This document shows positions 17,801 to 26,313 of a stretch of DNA of 64,000 nucleotides, piece by piece. How positions within the stretch are numbered: the stretch's first letter is position 1; each line of letters opens with the position of its first letter. Made by a program: the position numbers and the translations under genes. The DNA is from Ignavibacteria bacterium UBA2360 (GTDB lineage Bacteria > Bacteroidota > Ignavibacteria > Tepidaquicellales > OLB5), in NCBI GenBank assembly GCA_002344125.1, contig DDTQ01000008.1:314305-378304 (forward strand), read 5' to 3'. A model generated the notes under the pieces. The model searched no databases. It was not told the origin of the DNA and was given only the letters and a program-made list of their open reading frames with translations.

Positions 17801-18252
17801 CCGCAGCTAATTTTTTTGAACTTTCTGATGCTGATAAGCTGGCAAAACCTTCATTCGAAGAATTTGATTCAGGTGTAGATTTTTCAGATAAAAACGCTTT
17901 TGATTCCGGGATTGGTGTTGAAATAGAATTGAAGTACGAACAGGTGATAATAAGAAATAGCGATAGAACCAGAACTCCTTTCGGTTTAGCTTTTTGTAAA
18001 AAAGAAATTGCTTTAAATCTAATGAGAGATGGTTCAATTGCAAGTTCTGGGTTAAATAGCCGCATAAACCGATCAACCACAGGCATTGGTTTAGAGATTA
18101 AACAGAATGAGTATGTTGTTTCTCAAGCTGACACAGTAAATACTAATGCATATAAAGGAAGTTATTATCAGACCCTAAAAAATGCAATGAAGATCGTTTC
18201 TGAAGATGTCCAGCTAGAGGATAAAGTATTTATCAGTAAAAGTGTTTATTAA
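14824..18252 (+). CDS. DUF6603-type giant protein
   Basis: This 1142-aa protein carries, from about residue 585 to 690, a segment that matches my memory of DUF6603: GFTLNGVGGLAAVHRTVRVD, then GSILFPEDPVANAPQI, then MAKIGWGTPTLITLDIGLVL and ELPTPVRVVILG. The central and C-terminal parts are rich in alternating hydrophobic strands with many Gly/Asn/Phe and look like a large beta-sheet or beta-helix. The N-terminal 200 residues are helical. No signal peptide or T9SS tail is present. DUF6603 has no established function. It starts on the base after the PhoD stop and is followed after 17 bp by the next giant gene. Confidence 0.75.
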   Translation: MEENFQTKVLEQLEIIISPLIVASNDEDARKRLFRALGWNLETLEQGKVNSLISALSNISANYSVITNLINTPPQTLPELISMFSSLDSLFTTLKSINDAFSGNDNITQELKLLFEDLINLLIIYYLKSNYPALYQILVLSTTIEPESSIQPTVPLLDTNGFIVKYPVTIPKIHLGRLRDLLNDPVSVLKNYYIKNNLNNSQDALDTADLLFPRLADLFEIFGFMTLYSVRDIDIIESQTESANLGEGALTVWKEFHEEESRLGLTFMLSSKDEGNLGLVVSPFGQLGVSKTFNDWLLNFALSTSIEGFSIGPNGFKFPSSFTTTNSLTSQLTLTKLQESDNLAYKIGSTTSTRLEISGVKIVADLSLNDSYTEYGAYLQVQNSKFVISAGDGDGFLKKILPADGLVTEFDFTVGWSNIAGLYFEGSAGLEVEIPINKTILDFLKITSLLLSVKVDNTPGKKPIKSFIAMSGSLKLGPFTAVFEKIGLKADIDFPDDSSGNLGLLDIDFGFKSPSGVGLAINTAGIKGGGFLSFDPDNHKYTGVFELTIQDVVSVKVIGIITTRLPNNQEGYSLLLIVMAEFSPINLGFGFTLNGVGGLAAVHRTVRVDELRKGVKDGSLGSILFPEDPVANAPQIIADLERVFPIQEGRYAFGLMAKIGWGTPTLITLDIGLVLELPTPVRVVILGIIRCSLPHEDFPIIKINANFLGVIDFEKKYITFDASLYDSRIHLFNLSGDMALRIRWGNNPIFLLTVGGFHPNFSIPNNLDLPTLSRLTINLLDGDNPRLTLSTYFAITSNTLQFGAKVDFYYQVTENIRATGILAFDVLIHFSPFHFVASLEANIAIIRKNKALFAVSFKGQLEGPSPWNVNGVADFEVLEISYSIDFNKTFGYTQQAIPGPYDVYTEFKNAVQNKSSWSADASSNINELVTIRDVSNDVSSQLVVSPFGILKVSQKVVPLGISLDKFGNNSIASGNMFDIKVPGVSKRVKEMFAAANFFELSDADKLAKPSFEEFDSGVDFSDKNAFDSGIGVEIELKYEQVIIRNSDRTRTPFGLAFCKKEIALNLMRDGSIASSGLNSRINRSTTGIGLEIKQNEYVVSQADTVNTNAYKGSYYQTLKNAMKIVSEDVQLEDKVFISKSVY

Positions 18253-18269
18253 TTAGAACTGAATAATCA

Positions 18270-20945
18270 ATGGATATAGCTAAATATTCTTTTTACCCCT
18301 GGCTTCGCAGGGGCTTGTCAACTAAAATAATTGCTAGCGATAATATTGGAGATGGGTCTCCGAATCCAGGGATGAAACCACGGGCTGAAACAAGTATAGC
18401 GGTTAATGTATTTAAAGATTCAACTGCAGAAACTGTAAGTAAAAATATTGAGCTTATAGGACCTGGTGACATAATAGGAATTAATTCTAATGCCATCATT
18501 AAAATGGAACCCAGAAACTGGGTTACGAACTTTGAACCGAATTATTTGCCGTATATAGATTTTTACGATGAGGAGTTTCCGTGGCGGTATTCTCCTGCGA
18601 GCCCCAATAATAATCGGCTTCGTCCCTGGTTATTCTTAATAGTCTTAAAGGAGGATGAGTTTACAAGAATGAACTTACCTGGAAGCGTTTTACCGGTTAT
18701 AAATATCAAAGATATAAAAAAATTACCGCTTAAAAACGAGATTTGGGCATGGGCGCATGTACATTTAAATGATTCTTTAAAAAACGCATCTGAGTTGGAA
18801 ACGGCTCTTAGAGATAATCCCAATCTCGGTTGCAGTAGAATTCTTTGCCCGCGATGTCTTGAAGCAAAACAGGGCTATCATGCATTCCTTATACCAACCT
18901 TTGAAACCGGAAGATTAGCAGGATTAGGTAGATTTGGTGAGATACAAAGCCTAGATTCACAATTATCTTCATGGGATATAAGTGTGAATGATTCAAATTT
19001 TCCGGTTTATTACGAATCATATTTTTCGACCGGCGAAACAGGGGATTTTGAAACTTTAGTTAGGAAGCTTAAACCTAAGGATGCAAATCCAGAAGCAGGT
19101 AAAAGAGAGATTCGATTAGATACATTTAGTTATCCCGAAGCTGTGCCAAACACCGACATATTTTTTCTCGAAGGTGCACTTAAGACCAATACTTCTACAA
19201 GGAAAGATTTTCTTGACCCAGAATTAAAAGACTTTCGTGACAAGGTGGCCGACTTTATAAATACAAACACTACCCTGAATGCTGATATTCCAATAATTAC
19301 GCCTCCAATTTACGGCAAATGGCATATCCTGCATAATACTCCCCTTACATCAGATGCAGGGTGGATAAACGAACTAAACTTAGACCCAAGAAATAGAACC
19401 GCTGCCGGATTTGGATGCGAAGTAGTCCGGAAAAAACAGGATTATTATATGAAGTTAGCGTGGGAACAGCTGGAGAAAGTAAATGAGGCTAACAGGTTAT
19501 TAATGGCAACAGCGTTTGCATCAAAAGTCAGTGATAATTTATTCGCAAAACATATTGAAAAGCAAGATAGTGAGAAATTTTTTAGTGTAACTTCTCCTGT
19601 TCATAAGGAGATAAAGATAGGTGGTCAATCTTTACAGAATACTGCACTGTATAGTTCAAATGCCGGGAAACTCTCAAATCACTCTTTTAGGAAAGTATCA
19701 AATAGCGCAGGTACAGTTTTAAGAAGATTAAGTAAGTCGTCTGCAAAATCACAACAAGTTTTCAGTGTCTCAAAAATGCTAACAACAGTAAAAACGCCCT
19801 CATTTCAAATGCCAATAAACGAAGTTTTTCAAAAAATAAATTCAATGAGCCTAAATACTCATGTAGTAGATAATATAGCTCCTGCAGGATTTATGAATTC
19901 TGTTTCTTCAAATGATATAAGCATTTTTAAGGCAAATTTAAATTCAGCATTCAATAATTTTAAAAATAATTTAACACACTTCATTGGTAATATTGAAATT
20001 GACGCTCCTCAACTGGCCTTAAATCTAAACACTGTTAAGTTAACTGTCGTTAATGAATACCATGATTATTACAAAAATAACGGTTTTGCCAGAGACCAGA
20101 TCCGTTTAAATGGAGCCGTTCGTCTATTGAAATATACGATTCCTGTTATGGCTTATCCAATAATAGATATTCCAATGTACACTGAGTTGAGGGACTTATC
20201 TTTAGAATGCTTTTTCCCAAATATTGATTTAATTCCTAATAATTCAATTGTATTATTTGAAACAAATAACAGATTTATCGAATCTTTTATGGCAGGATTA
20301 AATTACGAAATGGCCCGGGAATTACTTTGGAGAGAATATCCAACTGATCAGAGAGGGAGTTATTTCAGGCTATTCTGGAATAAAAATACTATCCCTGCAA
20401 CAGCCACCCCCGCGTACGACATTAAGGAAATTAATAATTGGAATAGCCAACTCGGAAATAATGCTCCGGTTCCGGGTCAAAATAATTTAGTTCTAAGTAT
20501 TAAGGGTGATCTATTGAAAAAATACCCCAACACTGTTATTTATTTAGCCCAACAAAAGGATAACCATACTTTTCATAATGAACTATACCCAATTTTCGGT
20601 GCGAAGGTAGAACCCGATATATTCTTCATGGGATTTGATAAAACGAAAGATGAAATCAAAGGAGCCTCTAAGGAATGGTTCTTTATTATCCAGGAAAGGC
20701 CGGGCGAGGTGAGATTCGGACTGGATGTTGGTAAAAATATTAAAAATATAAGAATAAATTTATCACCTGATACACTTTCGTGGGATAATGTATCAACAGA
20801 TAATACATACATCGGAATATCTGCTTCAGATTCTGGTAATCTAGCCACAAATGGATGGGGTAAGGATTCTGCTCACATGGCATCAATTTTTTATCAGAAA
20901 CCGGTATTAATAGCGATCCCGGCAAACGAATTACTTCCTGCATAA
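18270..20945 (+). CDS. Large uncharacterised protein with FYPWLRRG N-terminus
   Basis: This 891-aa protein has a highly patterned N-terminal domain: YSFYPWLRRGLSTKI at residue 5, IELIGPGDIIGI near 60, EPRNWVTNFEPNYLPYIDFY near 80, and NNRLRPWLFLIVLKEDEF near 115. A GCSRILCPRCLE segment near residue 187 offers three Cys. From memory, similar 'FLPWLR.G...GPGD.VG....R..P..W..N.EPN.L' proteins occur in actinobacteria and cyanobacteria without function. No signal peptide or membrane span is seen. It lies 17 bp after the DUF6603 gene and 2 bp before the 1770-aa gene. Role unknown; a structural or assembly protein is one guess. Confidence 0.8.
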   Translation: MDIAKYSFYPWLRRGLSTKIIASDNIGDGSPNPGMKPRAETSIAVNVFKDSTAETVSKNIELIGPGDIIGINSNAIIKMEPRNWVTNFEPNYLPYIDFYDEEFPWRYSPASPNNNRLRPWLFLIVLKEDEFTRMNLPGSVLPVINIKDIKKLPLKNEIWAWAHVHLNDSLKNASELETALRDNPNLGCSRILCPRCLEAKQGYHAFLIPTFETGRLAGLGRFGEIQSLDSQLSSWDISVNDSNFPVYYESYFSTGETGDFETLVRKLKPKDANPEAGKREIRLDTFSYPEAVPNTDIFFLEGALKTNTSTRKDFLDPELKDFRDKVADFINTNTTLNADIPIITPPIYGKWHILHNTPLTSDAGWINELNLDPRNRTAAGFGCEVVRKKQDYYMKLAWEQLEKVNEANRLLMATAFASKVSDNLFAKHIEKQDSEKFFSVTSPVHKEIKIGGQSLQNTALYSSNAGKLSNHSFRKVSNSAGTVLRRLSKSSAKSQQVFSVSKMLTTVKTPSFQMPINEVFQKINSMSLNTHVVDNIAPAGFMNSVSSNDISIFKANLNSAFNNFKNNLTHFIGNIEIDAPQLALNLNTVKLTVVNEYHDYYKNNGFARDQIRLNGAVRLLKYTIPVMAYPIIDIPMYTELRDLSLECFFPNIDLIPNNSIVLFETNNRFIESFMAGLNYEMARELLWREYPTDQRGSYFRLFWNKNTIPATATPAYDIKEINNWNSQLGNNAPVPGQNNLVLSIKGDLLKKYPNTVIYLAQQKDNHTFHNELYPIFGAKVEPDIFFMGFDKTKDEIKGASKEWFFIIQERPGEVRFGLDVGKNIKNIRINLSPDTLSWDNVSTDNTYIGISASDSGNLATNGWGKDSAHMASIFYQKPVLIAIPANELLPA

Positions 20946-20947
20946 TT

Positions 20948-23900
20948 ATGGGTAATGAAATTATTAAAAGATTTGGCAGTAAAATTGACAAATTGTCGAA
21001 AGAATTAAGTATTGAATCTGCTCATTTAGAAAATAAAAAAGGTCAGCTTCTAGATATCGATAGTTCACTTTCTAAAACTCATTCTGAAAAAGAAATAGTC
21101 GATTTGTTAGAAAAAAAGCGTGTTCTTAAACGTGAAATTAACCAGTTTGCAAAAAATGTAACTGATAAATATAGGTTAATTGCCGAAGCACGAACAGAAC
21201 ATTTTGCCCTATTTGATTCTAAAGCTATGCTTTCAAGTTTGTCTGATGACTACCCATTTTTGCTGCTTCCTGTAAGAACTGAAATCAGATTTCTTACTGT
21301 AAAAACTGTAAAAAGAGAAAAGAAAGTGTTTATTGGCGGAATTTGGAAAACCGAAAAAGATAAATTCTTTGTTGGCACAAAAAAAGTTGTTGATCCTAAT
21401 TTCTCTCAGGAAACAAAGAAATCTATGCCATTTAAAGTTGGAGCAGGAACTACACAAATTAAAACCGGGACTATTTCAGATACGAAAAGAAAAGACATTC
21501 CAACAGGAGAGATGAAGGAAGTACTCAAGGAAGTTTATCCAGAAGTCGTCGAAGATGAACAACAACTTTGGGTAAGGATTTTCCCTGATGATATTTCAAT
21601 TTCAACTCATGAATCTAAATTGACTAACGATGAATATTCACATGGAATAAACTTTTGGGAAGGTATCTGGTATCTTGGAAACGATGAAGAAAATCAGCTA
21701 ATTGAATGGAACAAGCTTTGCAGCAAATATGGAATTAACCGCTCAATGTGGATAGTTAATAAAACTAAACCAATCAATTATGATAAAAAACCAGTGCTTT
21801 CAGTTAGTCAAGACGATCCCTTGACAGAAAAACCACTATTTAATACTCCTGCCCTAGCAGCTGGAAGGGACATTACTCCGAAATCTAATGTAATGCCTGA
21901 TAAATTTACTGCTATACTCATAAAGGGAACAACAAGAAAAGAGTTTGACGGAAAACTTATACCTGACCCATTAATAGTTGGAATAAATTCGGCTAATTCT
22001 CCTGTTACGGAAGAAAGCGAGAATAATTCTGATGAGGAGATACCCGATGAAATTAAATGGTTGACTGACTTTGATGAGGCAGAAAAAATAGGCATGGCAA
22101 TGAAAATTCCCCTGGATGATGATTTCAAGGATGGTTTTGATAAACTATTGATATTAGGAACAAAGTTTTCAGTCGATCAAAATCATACACAAAACATAAT
22201 CGATCAATTGTTTGAATCTCATATATATGGCAACAGAGATTTTTCCTTTCTCCCCAATGGATTTCCTACAAATGCTTCTAAAGCTAACTCTAAAACTGAT
22301 GATGCAGATCTTTTAAAGTATATGAGGCTTGCCTTAAATAATGATAACTTCAGTAATATTAGTCAGCAAGATAAAACTGATGGACAAATGCTCGCAGATT
22401 TCATGGGGGTTTCTTATGAAATTGTAAATAAAATTCATAACTATCGTAAATATGATCTAAAAGAAGCTTTTGCAATGAACGAAGCATTGTACCCTGCTAC
22501 ATTAGGGTATTATCTTTCAGAACTTATTTCTCCAATGGTTTCAAATAACGATATTGCTTCAATAAAAAATTTCTTCTTAAAATATGTCACAGGCAGGGGC
22601 CATGTTACATCTTTAAAGCTTGGTTCTCAGCCATATGGAATACTGCCAACAAGTGCATTTTCAAAATGGAGCTATCAGAACAACCTAAGCTCAAAATCAT
22701 TCTTAAACTCAATATTTAATAATTTTCTTTCAATTACTTTAAAGAATTTGATAAATAAGCCAAATATGCTGAAGTCATTGGGCAATCTTCAGCAAGGTGA
22801 CGCTGCATATGAAGATCTTTTTTTGGAAATTATTGGGCTTAATGCTTCTTCAGTCCATTATACGTTCAGACTTGCATTTGGCCCGGCGACAGTAAAAGCA
22901 ACAGGTAATTCAAACGATGTTGCTCAAATAATAAGCAAATATAAATCACAGCTAGGATATAAATTTGATCTAACCTCATTAATATTCGAGCTATCTTATA
23001 ATAAGTTTGGCGATATATCTATTTCTCCTGATATTAAATTGAAGATCCCTATAATTGATTCAAATCCTTTTTCTGAGTCCCGAAAGATTGAAAACATCTT
23101 CAAAACTGGGAATGAGTACTCTAATTACATTGAATGGCTGAGAAATCAATCATTTAATAATATAGTAAATGAAAGCTTTCTATCCGATCAACATAACAAA
23201 CCAACCTCTTTATTATATTTATTATTAAGGCATTCGATGTTACTATCCTATTTTGATACGTCATTAACAATACTACACCAAAATCAGTTGATTTATGAAC
23301 CCTTTAAAAGAGAAGCAGAATTTACTAACATATACAAAAATTTATCAGTTAATCCTCTGGCACAAAATGTTAAAAGTTCTAAAACTGTTGGTCCACTGAA
23401 AACTCCTTCAGATAAAAAATTCGATAAAATTGACGTTGAACAATCCAAAGAATTAAAACGTGAAGTAACTCCTGGAATGATCCCAAATGAAGCAGTTGTA
23501 CCCGACAATAAGTTAGATATTATGAAAAAATCATATGGTTTAATAAGCAGGAATCTTCCAATTGCGGAGTATATTGATAAAGATATAAAAAAGTTTACAG
23601 GTTTATATTCAATATCAAATGTTGCTAAAGCGTTGGAAATACTAAAAGATCTGCCAACATCCCGGCTCGAACGCATTATGGCAGAACATCTGGATCTGTG
23701 CAGTTACCGCTTAGATGCCTGGTTGCATGGGCTTGTAAATGAAAGATTAATTTCAAAACGATTTTTAGCTAACAACAGGAAAACCGGCTCATTTTTGGGC
23801 TCATTTGGTTATTTAGAATCAATTAAGCCAAATGAAGAACAGGCTATGATTTTCAGGGAAGTATTGCCACTCAGTCAGTTACGTTCCGATATTTGGGATG

Positions 23901-26260
23901 AGGATAAATCCGGAAACACATATAAATTTATTCATAATCCTAAGTTTAACCTTGATGAAACATTTGTCTATCTTGGAAAAGATACTGTAAACAAATTTGA
24001 TATTGACCCAATAACTGGTACTCTGCAAAAAAAAGAAAAATCTACAACTGAAAATAAAGGCTTTATTCATGCCCCATCAATCTCACATGCTGTGGCTGCT
24101 GCAATATTAAGATGTGGCTATTTCTCCTCAAAGTATAAAGGAAACAATAATGAATTGGCTGTAAATATTTCATCTGAAAGAAGTCGTACTGCCATGTTTT
24201 ATATTGATGGGATCAACAGCGGACAGGATCTTGCCGCTTTATTAGGATATAGATTTGAACGCTCAATGCATGAGCTATCATTAGATAAATATATATATGA
24301 TTTTAGATTGGCTTTCCCATTTACAATCAATAAAATTAACAATAATAATACTCAAGTCATAGAGCGGGATTATAGCCAAACCGTGGTAAATGGTATTGCG
24401 TTAATTGAGAATGAAACCATAGACAAAATTCAGGTTAAATTGATAGAAATTAGCAATAGTTATAGTACAATCCCAGAAACTGATAAAACTAATATATCAA
24501 ATATTGTTAACAAATTAAAAACCCATTTGGATGCTGTTGGGGATTTAATTATGTCCGAGAGTATTTTTCAATTAGCACAAGGGAATTTTGTAAAATCAGG
24601 CTCTGCCTTAAATATGGCCAAAAGCGGAGAAGGTTTGAGAGAACCTGAAATCCTCAGGACACCAGCAACCGGAACTGCGGTTACACATAGGTTGATTTTA
24701 AGTATAGATGCATCTGACAATACCATTATCAAATGGGGTAGTAAAGATTCCTTGCTTTCAACCATTAACCCGTACTTGAACTCTTGGCTGGCTGGCCTCA
24801 TGGGAAAGCCCGAGAATATCGTTATCACATATCAGTATTTGGATTCAGAATTAATTAAACAATATTCTAAAATTTTAATCACTGAACTTGACTTACAACC
24901 AATTGATTTATTTTATTTGTATCAGCACGATTTGGAAGAGAATAAATTCAATAAAATATATAATTATGTTAAACGCTTTCTTAAATTCGGAAAGGGACTT
25001 TCAGATCCGGTAATAATAAAAATAGATGAGTTGACTTCAGCAAATGAAATTCATATTGAAGATCTTTCATGCATATTATCACCCGTCAAGGAGATATTAT
25101 TAAGTTCACGCCCTTTAAAGAGTCAGGACTTCGAATTGCCCGGAACCGAGAAGGAAGATATGAATATAAATGAAAACGTGCTTCTTAATAGAGTGGAGGA
25201 TTTAATAAGTGAATTTAAAGATTCAGTCACTAATTTTTCAGATGCATTATTGAATAAAGATTCTGTTGAAATATTTAAATTTTTATTGAATTATTTTCAG
25301 CTAGAGGTTCCGGATGAAGCATTCGAGATGAGCGAAAATGTAAAAATTATTCATGAACATTTGTTAAAATCGTTAACTGAAAAAATCATGAAGGTTAATG
25401 ATTTAATTTTTAAGGGAACTGAAGCCTATGAATTAGATGCTCTAAACCCCATAAATAAACAAAAGTTTATAGAATGTCTGCTTGAAATTATTAAACTGTT
25501 AACTAATAATGAGTTCCCCGTACTAACAGGTTTTCTTTTTACTGATTCTAAGAAAATGGAAATTGATACTGTTTTAAACCACTCCCTGGACGAAGAAAAT
25601 GGCCTTCTAAGTTACGTGGGTAAAAATTCCGTTTTTCCGTGGCTGCAGGGTATTTCTAAAGTTCGGCAGAAAGTTAATAGTTTCAACTTGCTAAAAATAA
25701 ATAACGAACTTTTAAATATTAACTCTATAAATTATCAGGACCCTTTACCTGTTCAATTCCCAATACACACTGAGGAAATAATCAGTGAAAATAATGAAAG
25801 ATCTATTAGGATTACTGATAAATGGGTTGGACACCAATACCCTGTTGAGTATAAACCATCCGGGAATTTATTATCTATTATTACAGACTTCCCAGTAAAT
25901 TATAGAAGTGAAAATAACCAAACGGGATTAATGATTGATGAGTGGACAGAATTAATTCCTAATACCGAAGAACTAACAGGTATAGCATTTAATTTTAACC
26001 AACCTGATTCAGAACCACCCCAAACTATTTTATTAGCGGTTGCGCCTCAAGATAATGGAGTTTGGAGCTGGGAGGATTTGGCTGACTCAGTATTGGAAAC
26101 TTTTGAGCTCGCAAAGATAAGAACATTGACACCTGATAATATTTGGGGTAATCAAAATGGTGATTTGAGCCAGGTATTGCCAGCATTGTTCTCTGCATCC
26201 TCTTTTAATCCTAAGGAAAGCACTACGGTTGTATTAGACTCTAATACATTTGCCTCATAG
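20948..26260 (+). CDS. 1770-aa uncharacterised giant protein
   Basis: The N-terminus (about residues 5-85) is a coiled coil. It is followed by a conserved-looking domain with YPFLLLPVRTEIRF near residue 100 and LWVRIFPDDISISTHESKL near 207, then KYGINRSMWIV. The middle contains CSYRLDAWLHGLVNERL near 917, GFIHAPSISHAVAAAIL near 1037 and LAALLGYRFERSMHELS near 1095. The C-terminal part is helical, ending in a small beta-rich domain. From memory the signatures 'LPVR.E.RF', 'LW.R..PD......HE', 'RLDAW' and 'ALLGYRFER' recur together in very long actinobacterial proteins annotated only as hypothetical. No signal peptide. It is the fourth gene of the operon, with a 2-bp gap before it. Confidence 0.82.
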   Translation: MGNEIIKRFGSKIDKLSKELSIESAHLENKKGQLLDIDSSLSKTHSEKEIVDLLEKKRVLKREINQFAKNVTDKYRLIAEARTEHFALFDSKAMLSSLSDDYPFLLLPVRTEIRFLTVKTVKREKKVFIGGIWKTEKDKFFVGTKKVVDPNFSQETKKSMPFKVGAGTTQIKTGTISDTKRKDIPTGEMKEVLKEVYPEVVEDEQQLWVRIFPDDISISTHESKLTNDEYSHGINFWEGIWYLGNDEENQLIEWNKLCSKYGINRSMWIVNKTKPINYDKKPVLSVSQDDPLTEKPLFNTPALAAGRDITPKSNVMPDKFTAILIKGTTRKEFDGKLIPDPLIVGINSANSPVTEESENNSDEEIPDEIKWLTDFDEAEKIGMAMKIPLDDDFKDGFDKLLILGTKFSVDQNHTQNIIDQLFESHIYGNRDFSFLPNGFPTNASKANSKTDDADLLKYMRLALNNDNFSNISQQDKTDGQMLADFMGVSYEIVNKIHNYRKYDLKEAFAMNEALYPATLGYYLSELISPMVSNNDIASIKNFFLKYVTGRGHVTSLKLGSQPYGILPTSAFSKWSYQNNLSSKSFLNSIFNNFLSITLKNLINKPNMLKSLGNLQQGDAAYEDLFLEIIGLNASSVHYTFRLAFGPATVKATGNSNDVAQIISKYKSQLGYKFDLTSLIFELSYNKFGDISISPDIKLKIPIIDSNPFSESRKIENIFKTGNEYSNYIEWLRNQSFNNIVNESFLSDQHNKPTSLLYLLLRHSMLLSYFDTSLTILHQNQLIYEPFKREAEFTNIYKNLSVNPLAQNVKSSKTVGPLKTPSDKKFDKIDVEQSKELKREVTPGMIPNEAVVPDNKLDIMKKSYGLISRNLPIAEYIDKDIKKFTGLYSISNVAKALEILKDLPTSRLERIMAEHLDLCSYRLDAWLHGLVNERLISKRFLANNRKTGSFLGSFGYLESIKPNEEQAMIFREVLPLSQLRSDIWDEDKSGNTYKFIHNPKFNLDETFVYLGKDTVNKFDIDPITGTLQKKEKSTTENKGFIHAPSISHAVAAAILRCGYFSSKYKGNNNELAVNISSERSRTAMFYIDGINSGQDLAALLGYRFERSMHELSLDKYIYDFRLAFPFTINKINNNNTQVIERDYSQTVVNGIALIENETIDKIQVKLIEISNSYSTIPETDKTNISNIVNKLKTHLDAVGDLIMSESIFQLAQGNFVKSGSALNMAKSGEGLREPEILRTPATGTAVTHRLILSIDASDNTIIKWGSKDSLLSTINPYLNSWLAGLMGKPENIVITYQYLDSELIKQYSKILITELDLQPIDLFYLYQHDLEENKFNKIYNYVKRFLKFGKGLSDPVIIKIDELTSANEIHIEDLSCILSPVKEILLSSRPLKSQDFELPGTEKEDMNINENVLLNRVEDLISEFKDSVTNFSDALLNKDSVEIFKFLLNYFQLEVPDEAFEMSENVKIIHEHLLKSLTEKIMKVNDLIFKGTEAYELDALNPINKQKFIECLLEIIKLLTNNEFPVLTGFLFTDSKKMEIDTVLNHSLDEENGLLSYVGKNSVFPWLQGISKVRQKVNSFNLLKINNELLNINSINYQDPLPVQFPIHTEEIISENNERSIRITDKWVGHQYPVEYKPSGNLLSIITDFPVNYRSENNQTGLMIDEWTELIPNTEELTGIAFNFNQPDSEPPQTILLAVAPQDNGVWSWEDLADSVLETFELAKIRTLTPDNIWGNQNGDLSQVLPALFSASSFNPKESTTVVLDSNTFAS

Positions 26261-26313
26261 TATATATTACATTATACAAAAAATTAATTTATAAATAGAA
26301 AAATATACAATTA

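Noticed and set aside
17523..18086. 187-aa minus-strand frame
   Set aside because: Antisense to the C-terminal part of the DUF6603 gene, which is continuous and coupled to its neighbours.
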